Of a stretch of 7,164 nucleotides of DNA, positions 6,486-7,164 are shown piece by piece. Both the position numbers and the translations under genes were made by a program. The first letter of the stretch is position 1, and every line of letters starts with the position of its first letter. Below the pieces are notes generated by a model. The model searched no databases and had not been told where the DNA came from. It saw only the letters and a list, made by a program, of their open reading frames with translations. The DNA is from Desulfuromonadaceae bacterium (GTDB lineage Bacteria; Desulfobacterota; Desulfuromonadia; Desulfuromonadales; Geopsychrobacteraceae). The stretch lies in NCBI GenBank assembly GCA_016744555.1, contig JADGED010000119.1, positions 1 to 7,164 of the forward strand. The letters run 5' to 3'.

Positions 6486-6541
6486 CTATTTCCAAGAATT
6501 ATGTACATATGTCCAAAATATATTTTACTTAGGAGTAAGTT

Positions 6542-7164
6542 ATGGTCAGAGTGTTAGTAGTTATTACGTTTCTATTGGTTTCATCGGTAGCTTTTGCCGC
6601 AACTGAGTTTGATCGAGATATAGTGGTTAAAAACCAGTCTCGAAATGACAAAGTCAAGTTAGTTTTTAACGAAATGATGCAATCCTATGAAGATGAAGAG
6701 TTAAAAGAATTTTTCGAGTTTGTTTCTGAAGATCGTTTTATTCAGGATTACATGGTGTTTTACGATGCAATTGACAAGGATTTACGCGTTTACGATATTT
6801 TAAATGTAGATACGTGGATTAATAAAATTGAGGATGATGGTGTAAAGCGTTACCTCTATGTTAAGTGGGAAAAGCGCTTCCTTAGTGGTGCACAATACAC
6901 CGAGACCAGCCAATTTGGTTACAGTCGTTTTTTGTTTGACGAAATTAATGGCGAATATAAGTTGATCGAACTTGCTGGTAATATTTTCTGGGGCAGCAGC
7001 TCCGCTGAGTGGCAAGAGGAAGTAGCTGAAATTGCAGGGCAAGAAGTTTATCCTGAAACTACTCCGGGTGGAACTGCTGGCTTGCCAGACCTAGTGGTAA
7101 GGAATTTTTCCTGTATTTTGTACGAAACACCCCCAACTTCAATCAGTTTTGATTTGGTTAACAA
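6542..7164 (+). CDS. Exported protein with an N-terminal alpha/beta domain and start of a CARDB-like domain (3' truncated)
   Basis: The first 207 codons are present; the frame is open to the right edge. AGGAG at 6531-6535, six bases before the ATG, gives a strong ribosome binding site. Residues 1-19 are a Sec signal with cleavage AFA-A. Residues about 33-150 form helix-rich then strand-rich sequence (VKLVFNEMMQSYEDEELKEF, later YLYVKWEKRF, FGYSRFLFDE and YKLIELAGNIFWG). That order suggests an NTF2/SnoaL-like cone fold, an inference from pattern only. Residues about 155-180 look like a linker ending TTPGGTAG. From 182, PDLVVRNFSCILYETPPTSI resembles the first strands of CARDB, an Ig-like adhesion domain of secreted proteins. 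The protein is probably periplasmic or surface-exposed; function unknown. Transcription may come from the AT-rich 6486-6530 region or through the upstream terminator. Confidence 0.85.
   Translation, partial: MVRVLVVITFLLVSSVAFAATEFDRDIVVKNQSRNDKVKLVFNEMMQSYEDEELKEFFEFVSEDRFIQDYMVFYDAIDKDLRVYDILNVDTWINKIEDDGVKRYLYVKWEKRFLSGAQYTETSQFGYSRFLFDEINGEYKLIELAGNIFWGSSSAEWQEEVAEIAGQEVYPETTPGGTAGLPDLVVRNFSCILYETPPTSISFDLVN

Larger units (their letters stand above)
6125..6541. other. 417-base stretch without a confident gene
   Basis: Between trmO and the next clear gene there is no open frame with both a good start and recognised similarity. It holds an extended -10 motif (6222-6230), a perfect TATAAT (6289-6294), eight consecutive G (6299-6306), a small hairpin (6319-6334), a strong terminator-like hairpin (6345-6383) and a small hydrophobic ORF (6342-6485). 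Overlapping palindromes TATGTACATA (6500-6509) and ACATATGT (6505-6512) lie just upstream of the next gene. From 6125 to about 6220 I see nothing recognisable, including no clear terminator for trmO. Confidence 0.7.

Noticed and set aside
6800..7042. Minus-strand 80-codon frame opposite the exported-protein gene
   Set aside because: The plus strand has a signal peptide, a strong ribosome binding site and an uninterrupted frame to the edge, which makes the antisense frame a shadow.

Overview
The window reads as ordinary chromosomal DNA of a Gram-negative, flagellated or otherwise chemotactic bacterium. The evidence is a lipoprotein signal on an outer-membrane-type M48 protease, two further proteins with Sec signals, and a large transmembrane chemoreceptor. 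Base composition is moderate to AT-rich. The combination of a dCache-type chemoreceptor, an AmmeMemoRadiSam-family radical SAM enzyme and a CARDB-like exported protein fits Desulfuromonadales-like Desulfobacterota or a low-GC gammaproteobacterium. I cannot decide between these from the sequence alone.

Left part (1-1754): a truncated minus-strand gene for an exported protein, probably of the DUF4139/MuiA type, diverges across an 80-base gap from a gene for a 512-residue M48 metalloprotease lipoprotein with TPR repeats. Centre (1891-4210): a 743-residue methyl-accepting chemotaxis protein closes with a textbook intrinsic terminator, so it is probably its own transcription unit or the end of one. 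Centre-right (4244-6124): a plausible extended -10 promoter precedes a complete radical SAM enzyme (AmrS type). After 181 bases comes a single-domain TrmO tRNA methyltransferase; the two could be co-transcribed. Their usual partners, AmrA (AMMECR1) and AmrB (MEMO), are not in the window.

Right part (6125-7164): a 417-base stretch without a confident gene holds the least explained signals. These are a perfect TATAAT box, a run of eight G, a short hairpin, and a strong terminator-like stem-loop followed by seven T. The stem-loop lies inside a small open frame that could encode a two-helix membrane peptide. Downstream starts an exported protein with an apparent N-terminal alpha/beta domain and the beginning of a CARDB-like domain, cut by the window edge.

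No mobile element, CRISPR array, tRNA or rRNA is visible. Most of the window is well explained by known families. The best candidates for something undescribed are the possible short RNA or attenuator at about 6301-6383 and the small ORF and exported protein around it.
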